From positions 1 to 30,273 of the forward strand of contig NZ_CAJPQR010000027.1 of NCBI RefSeq assembly GCF_905372745.1: a stretch of 30,273 nt of DNA, read 5' to 3'. Under the pieces are notes generated by a model that made no database searches, was not told the origin of the DNA, and saw only the letters and a program-made list of their open reading frames with translations. The DNA comes from an uncultured Campylobacter sp. GTDB lineage: Bacteria; Campylobacterota; Campylobacteria; Campylobacterales; Campylobacteraceae. The translations under genes were made by a program, and so were the position numbers. Within the stretch, counting starts at the first letter, position 1; every line of letters begins with the position of its first letter. Below, in pieces: positions 25,708 through 30,273 of this stretch.

Positions 25708-28161
25708 ATGAAAAGACGAGACTTTCTAAAACTAGGCGCGCTCGCGGCAGCTTCGGCGCAAGCAAAACAATTTGACGCGGCGGCGCAGGCGATATTTGAC
25801 GAGCAGATGGGGCTTTGCGCGAATAAATTCGGCGCGTTTTACGTCCAAACCATCGGCGGCAGAGTCGTGGGCACAGAGCCGTTTGAGGGCGACGCGATGC
25901 CAACGGTGCTAAATAACGCCCTAAGCGATCACATCCAAAACGAAACGCGCGTGAAATACCCCTACGTGCGCAAAAGCTTCCTTGCCGATCCCGCAGATCC
26001 AAAGCCACAGCTTCGCGGCAAAGAGCCCTTCGTACGCGTTAGCTGGGACGAGGCGATAAAGCTAAGCGCTAAAATTTTAAAAGAAAACTTCGATAAATAC
26101 GGCTCTGAGGCTATTTACGGGCAGCTTTATCAGTGGGGCAGCCTCGGTAAGGTCGGCCACTCGCAGCGCACCGCAAAGCGCATGCTAAACGCGCTAGGAG
26201 GCTACGTGAGCGAGCTTGGCGGCTACTCATACGGCGCAGCGACTGCGTTTTTGCCTCACGTGACGGGCTCGATCGATCCGACGCACGCTCCGACGCGTTG
26301 GGAGGGCGTGATAAAGGAGGCCAAAACAATCGTGTTTTGGGGCACGAATCCAGTCGTATCAAACAAGATCGCTATCGGCGTGCCGATGCACAACTCCTAC
26401 GCCTACTACGAGATTATGAAAGATAAATTTAAAAAAGGCGAGATGAAAATTTACAGCGTCGACGTCTACCGCAACGAAACGGCAGAGTATTTCGGCGCGG
26501 ATTATCTTGCCGTGCGTCCTTGCACCGATACGGCAATGCTGATCGGGCTTTGCGATTATCTTTACGAAAACGGCCTTTACGACAAGGAATTTATTGAGCG
26601 CTACACGGTCGGGTTTGATAAATTTAAAGAGTATTTCACCAGCGCGAAAGACGGCGTGAAAAAGGATCTAAAATGGGCGAGTAAAATTTGCGGCGTGAGC
26701 GAAAAGGAGCTAAAAAGCCTAGCCGACACGCTAGCTAAAAAAGACACGCTCATAGTTACGGGCTATGCGATACAGCGTCAGCATCACGGCGAGATGGCGT
26801 ACTGGGCGCTGATCGCGCTAGCAGCGATGCTAGGCGACATCGGCAAGACGGGGCGCGGATACGTGATGAACGATCAGATGCATAAAAACGCCGATATTAG
26901 CTTCATCGCGCCAAAGCTTCAGGCCTTTAATCCCGCGGTAAACGAAAAATACATTGCCCCGCAGGGCAAGCTAGCTAAAGCCAAATACCACGAGATACCA
27001 AACAGCAGGCTCATAGACGCTATCATGGAGCCTGGCAAGCAGATCGAGCGCAACGGCAAAAAATACGTCATGCCGCACATTAGAGTGATGTTTAACGCCA
27101 ACGGCTCGACCTTCACCCGCCACCCCGACACCAACCGCGCGGTCGAAGCGATGAAAAAGATCGAAGCGATCATCACCACCGAGCCCTTTTGGACGAGTAC
27201 GGCGAGGCTCAGCGATATCGTGCTACCGTCGGCTCTTGAGTGCGAGCGCACGGATATCGAGTTTGCAAACTCGACTAGCGAATATCTTTTTGCGGTTAAA
27301 CCGCTAGTAAAGCCCGTAGGCGAGAGCAAGAGCGACTTCGAGATCGCGCGGCTCATCTGCGCGCAGTGGGGCGAGGAGTACGAGCAGGCCTTTAGCGAGG
27401 GTAAAACGGAGCTTGAATGGGTGAAGGAAATTTATGCCGATGCTGCTGCAAAAGCCGAGGGCATGGGCATAGCGATGCCGAAATTTGAGGAGTTTTGGCA
27501 AAAAGGCTACGTCAAATTTGATAAGATCGACGAGAAAAAGCGGTACTTCACAAACTACGCGGACTTTCGCGCCGATCCCGAGAAAAACGTGCTAAAAACG
27601 CCGTCTGGCAAGATCGAGCTCTACTCTGAGGCGGTCGAAAAGCTAGGCTATCCCGACTGCCCGCCGCACGCGACGTGGATGGAACCGTTTGAGTGGCTGG
27701 GTGGCGACGTGAGCAAGTACCCTATCGCCATCAGCGGCGCGCACTCTAAATTTAGGCTCCACTCGCAGCTAAACAGCTCGCTCATCCGCAACTACGCCGA
27801 GATCGCAAACCGTGAACCCGCGCTCATCAGCCCTGCCACGGCAAAGGCGCGCGGCATCAAAACGGGCGACGTGGTGAGGATCTACAACGACCGAGGCGAG
27901 ATACTCTGCGGCGCGCTGGTAAGCGATACGGCACAAGATAACGTCGTGATCGTAAGCGAAGGCGCATGGTACGATCCCGCCGTCTGGGGCGAGCGCAGCC
28001 TATGCAAGCACGGCAACATAAACGTGCTAACCAAGGACGTACCGAGCTCGCAGCTATCGCAAAGCAACACCGCGCACACGAGCATGGCGCAGATCGAGAA
28101 ATTTAGAGGCGAACTGCCGAGCGTAACGGCGTTTGATAGGCCCGCGACGATAGAGGCTTAG
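25708..28161 (+). CDS. Tat-exported molybdopterin oxidoreductase of the DMSO/TMAO reductase family
   Basis: The protein has 817 residues. The N-terminus MKRRDFLKLGALAAASAQA is a twin-arginine signal, so the enzyme folds with its cofactor in the cytoplasm and works in the periplasm. There is no N-terminal [4Fe-4S] Cys cluster, as in the single-subunit TorA/DorA/BisC group. GGYSYGA places S174 as the likely molybdenum ligand; YQWGSLGKVGHSQ (141-152), WGTNPV, YAIQRQHHGEMAYWA and NDRGEI match the group. It would reduce TMAO, DMSO or related N- or S-oxides during respiration with little oxygen; the exact substrate cannot be read. TorA-type enzymes usually pair with a c-type cytochrome gene, but none is adjacent here. 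AAGG lies before the ATG; a terminator-like hairpin follows at 28221. Confidence 0.9.
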   Translation: MKRRDFLKLGALAAASAQAKQFDAAAQAIFDEQMGLCANKFGAFYVQTIGGRVVGTEPFEGDAMPTVLNNALSDHIQNETRVKYPYVRKSFLADPADPKPQLRGKEPFVRVSWDEAIKLSAKILKENFDKYGSEAIYGQLYQWGSLGKVGHSQRTAKRMLNALGGYVSELGGYSYGAATAFLPHVTGSIDPTHAPTRWEGVIKEAKTIVFWGTNPVVSNKIAIGVPMHNSYAYYEIMKDKFKKGEMKIYSVDVYRNETAEYFGADYLAVRPCTDTAMLIGLCDYLYENGLYDKEFIERYTVGFDKFKEYFTSAKDGVKKDLKWASKICGVSEKELKSLADTLAKKDTLIVTGYAIQRQHHGEMAYWALIALAAMLGDIGKTGRGYVMNDQMHKNADISFIAPKLQAFNPAVNEKYIAPQGKLAKAKYHEIPNSRLIDAIMEPGKQIERNGKKYVMPHIRVMFNANGSTFTRHPDTNRAVEAMKKIEAIITTEPFWTSTARLSDIVLPSALECERTDIEFANSTSEYLFAVKPLVKPVGESKSDFEIARLICAQWGEEYEQAFSEGKTELEWVKEIYADAAAKAEGMGIAMPKFEEFWQKGYVKFDKIDEKKRYFTNYADFRADPEKNVLKTPSGKIELYSEAVEKLGYPDCPPHATWMEPFEWLGGDVSKYPIAISGAHSKFRLHSQLNSSLIRNYAEIANREPALISPATAKARGIKTGDVVRIYNDRGEILCGALVSDTAQDNVVIVSEGAWYDPAVWGERSLCKHGNINVLTKDVPSSQLSQSNTAHTSMAQIEKFRGELPSVTAFDRPATIEA

Positions 28162-28686
28162 GTTGTTTTTATGTTTAAATTCGAGCGGCAAATTTAGCGT
28201 TTGAATTTGAATTTTCGGTTTTTTGGCGGTTTAAAGGCAAATTTAACCGCCAAAACGGATTTTTGGCGGGCTTGTTTTGGAGATTTTTTGTTAAATTAGA
28301 CCGCTTAGTCTTGAGTTAAATTTAGCTTTAGCGGTAAATTTTCGCGCAAATTTAGCCGCCGCATTATCAAATTTAAATTCATGCGGCACGGCTTAGAGAC
28401 TTTAAATCTATTTAACTTCGGCTCAAAACCACCGCCAAATCATGGCTTTGTTCTCTACGTCTGCTAAAATTTACGCTTTATTTAACGCCGAATTTGGTTT
28501 AAATGAGCCAGCCGTAAATTTAGTCGCGTCCAAATAATGCTTAGCGCGACCGCTTATGCGTGTAAGCGCGTTTGGTTAAATTTAGCCTTGCGGCGCAAAA
28601 CCGCTAGCCGCAGCTAGTAACCGCGCCTACTAGGCCAAGCCCGCTACTAAAACGCCGGCAAATTTAGCGCTTTAAGCCCTGCTCGG
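28162..28686. other. 525-base AAATTT-rich convergent spacer
   Basis: No gene was recognised between the molybdoenzyme and pncB, whose transcripts converge. By eye there are about ten copies of AAATTT here, most as AAATTTAGC or AAATTTAA, far above chance for this composition. It also holds the terminator-like hairpin listed separately and, near 28590-28660, repeated GCTAG/CGCAG/AACCGC words without clear order. Confidence 0.6.
28221..28265 (+). terminator. likely terminator of the molybdoenzyme gene
   Basis: TTTTGGCGGTT (28221-28231) pairs exactly with AACCGCCAAAA (28245-28255) over a 13-base loop, and CGGATTTTT follows. It lies about 60 bases after the stop of the molybdoenzyme. The T run is five bases and three to four bases from the stem, so the call is moderate. 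A- and T-flanks mean it could also act for the converging pncB transcript. Confidence 0.5.
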
Positions 28687-30129
28687 CTATTTTTTGGTTT
28701 GTTTTAGCAGGTCCATCTTCATCTCGTAGTAGTCTACGCTCATATCGACGTAGTGTTTGTGCGGGTTTTCAAAGCGCTGCTCCTCCTGCCAAATTTCATT
28801 TTCGAGCTGCTTTTTTACGTAGTCTCTGATTTGCGATAAATTTACCGGCTCGGCTGCGCGCTTGCCGTCTTTTACGACTAGATTTTGTAGCTGCCGCGCC
28901 GTGCAGCCTTCAAAATACAGCTCCTTCCACGGCCTATCGGGATCTATGTAGCGGTAGGGTTTTGAGAGGTCGGGCGTTTCGTCCGCGTTCGTGATCAAAT
29001 CGGCGACGGCTTGACCGCCTTTATATATGCGCCAGACCTTTTTTAGACCCGGATTAGTCATCTTTTCTACGGCCTCCGAGACCTTTATGCGCGGGCTAAA
29101 AATGCCTTCTTTTTCGACTGCGACTAGTTTATAGACTCCGCCGAAAACCGGATCACTTTTTGACGTTATCAGTCGTTCGCCCACGCCAAAGCCGTCTATG
29201 CGTCCGCCTTGGGTTAAAATCGAGGCGATGGTGTATTCATCCAGGCTGTTTGAGACGATGATTTTGCAGTCTTGTAGCCCCGCCGCATCTAGCATCGCGC
29301 GGGTTTTTTTAGATAGATACGCTAGGTCGCCCGAGTCTAGCCTAACGGCTTTTAGGCGCTTACCCATGGGTTCAAGTACTTCTTTTGCCGTTTTTATCGC
29401 ATTTGGTACGCCGCTATGCAGCACGTCGTAGGTATCTACGAGCAGCGAAGCGGAGCCCGGATAGAGCAGGGCGTAGCGCTTAAAGGCTTCAAATTCGTCG
29501 CCAAAATACATCACCCAGCTGTGCGCCATCGTACCGGTCGTCGGTATACTAAAAGCCTTAGCCGCCAGCACTGTCGCCGTGCCGTCCGCGCCGCCGATAT
29601 AGGCCGCTCTAGCGCCATATACGGCCGCGTCGAAGTTATGCGCGCGTCTGGCGCCGAAGTCAAACACGCTCCTGCCGTCCGCGGCTTTTACGATGCGCCT
29701 AGCCTTGGTCGCGATGAGGCTTTGATGGTTTATCTGCGATAGGATCGCGGTTTCTATGAGCTGCGCGTCGATAGGCGAGGCCACGACGGTCATAAAAGGC
29801 TCTTGCGGATAGATGATCGTGCCCTCGGCAAATGCGTATATATCGCCTCTAAAGCGAAATTTACGCAGGTAATCCAAAAAATCCTCGCTAAATAAATTTA
29901 ACGAGCGCAGATAAGCTACGTCGCTATCCTCAAAGCGAAAATTTTCTACGTACTCAATGATTTGCTCAAGCCCTGCAAATATCGCAAAACCGCCGCCGCT
30001 AGGCACTTTGCGGTAAAAAACGTCAAACGCCACGCGCGGCTGATCCCCGCTTTTAAAATACCCCTCCGCCATCGTAAGTTCGTAAAAATCCATCACCATG
30101 CTGACATTTCTTGCGTCAAACTGCGTCAT
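28687..30129 (-). CDS. pncB: nicotinate phosphoribosyltransferase
   Basis: The protein has 480 residues and joins nicotinate with PRPP to give nicotinate mononucleotide, the Preiss-Handler entry to NAD. Family blocks: MDFYELTMAEGYF, FDVFYRKVPSGGGFAIFAGLEQ, SPIDAQLIETAILSQINHQSLIATKA, DFGARRAH, TTGTMAHSWV, AVRLDSGDL, and FGVGERLITS. These place it in the NAPRTase type of about 480 residues rather than the E. coli PncB length of 400. AAAGGG precedes the ATG at 30129. The 144 bases to its right are AT-rich and carry no recognised gene; GATAATGATATAAC near 30153 may contain its promoter. Confidence 0.94.
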   Translation of the reverse strand: MTQFDARNVSMVMDFYELTMAEGYFKSGDQPRVAFDVFYRKVPSGGGFAIFAGLEQIIEYVENFRFEDSDVAYLRSLNLFSEDFLDYLRKFRFRGDIYAFAEGTIIYPQEPFMTVVASPIDAQLIETAILSQINHQSLIATKARRIVKAADGRSVFDFGARRAHNFDAAVYGARAAYIGGADGTATVLAAKAFSIPTTGTMAHSWVMYFGDEFEAFKRYALLYPGSASLLVDTYDVLHSGVPNAIKTAKEVLEPMGKRLKAVRLDSGDLAYLSKKTRAMLDAAGLQDCKIIVSNSLDEYTIASILTQGGRIDGFGVGERLITSKSDPVFGGVYKLVAVEKEGIFSPRIKVSEAVEKMTNPGLKKVWRIYKGGQAVADLITNADETPDLSKPYRYIDPDRPWKELYFEGCTARQLQNLVVKDGKRAAEPVNLSQIRDYVKKQLENEIWQEEQRFENPHKHYVDMSVDYYEMKMDLLKQTKK

Positions 30130-30273
30130 TTTTGCCCTTTCTTGTTAAAATTTGATAATGATATAACCCCGCGGCTTGCGAGATGCTGAATTTTACGCGC
30201 TATTTTTAAACATATATATTATTTGTTCTGAAATTATTATCATTTTTTATCTATCTTTAAGCTCGTTTAGCAT

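Noticed and set aside
30153..30250. Fur-box-like words (GATAATGATATA; a TGATAATAAT match further right) upstream of pncB
   Set aside because: Only partial matches to the 19-base Fur consensus in very AT-rich DNA, and no iron-related gene is adjacent.
30247..30273. End of a possible leftward gene entering from the right edge (MLNELKDR then stop)
   Set aside because: Only eight codons are visible, too little to separate a gene end from chance.

Overview
The window looks like a chromosomal segment of an epsilonproteobacterium, most likely a mid-GC Campylobacter of the C. rectus / C. showae kind. The evidence is the very frequent AAATTT hexamer, the linkage of uvrA, a full trp operon, fliN and a fliO-like gene (from memory, the C. 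jejuni Cj0342-Cj0352 neighbourhood has the same groups), and the Campylobacter-like protein sequences. The genus is an inference from gene content. No rRNA, tRNA, CRISPR array, integrase or transposase is visible.

Positions 1-9000 are transcribed leftwards. From the right: trpE, a 537-base structured non-coding gap, trpGD (a fusion), trpF, trpB and trpA make tryptophan from chorismate. They run with little space into a CheX-like phosphatase-fold protein, fliN and fliO (flagellar switch, chemotaxis and export). An AT-rich PD-(D/E)XK nuclease-like gene follows and is cut by the left edge. At 9-15 kb lie a DUF302 protein, a TSUP anion exporter, a methyltransferase with a regulatory domain, and uvrA.

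At 14.94-16.99 kb an AT-rich two-gene cassette sits between uvrA and a DUF817 gene: an OLD/AAA_15-like ATPase followed, with overlap, by a small protein with a D...E-x-K nuclease-like motif. Its composition, overlap and domain pairing make it a candidate uncharacterised defence system, and the strongest novelty candidate here.

From 17 to 22 kb three genes are decayed: DUF817 (one-base frameshift), mnmC (both ends eroded plus a frameshift) and a DJ-1/PfpI gene (two in-frame TAG codons). The intact fhs gene lies among them. A short dispersed repeat occurs in the DUF817-mnmC gap and exactly at the broken 5' end of mnmC, with a weaker relative in the trpE-trpGD gap. A possible small structured RNA with a consensus -10 box lies at about 18.3-18.5 kb.

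At 22.4-25.5 kb a leftward cluster encodes a YcxB-like membrane protein, a 638-residue protein joining eight DnaJ-type zinc-finger motifs to membrane helices and a peptidoglycan-binding-like tail, a 25-codon ORF with a perfect Shine-Dalgarno sequence, and a small two-helix membrane protein. The window ends with a Tat-exported DMSO/TMAO-reductase-family molybdoenzyme without a linked cytochrome gene, a 525-base AAATTT-rich spacer, and nicotinate phosphoribosyltransferase.
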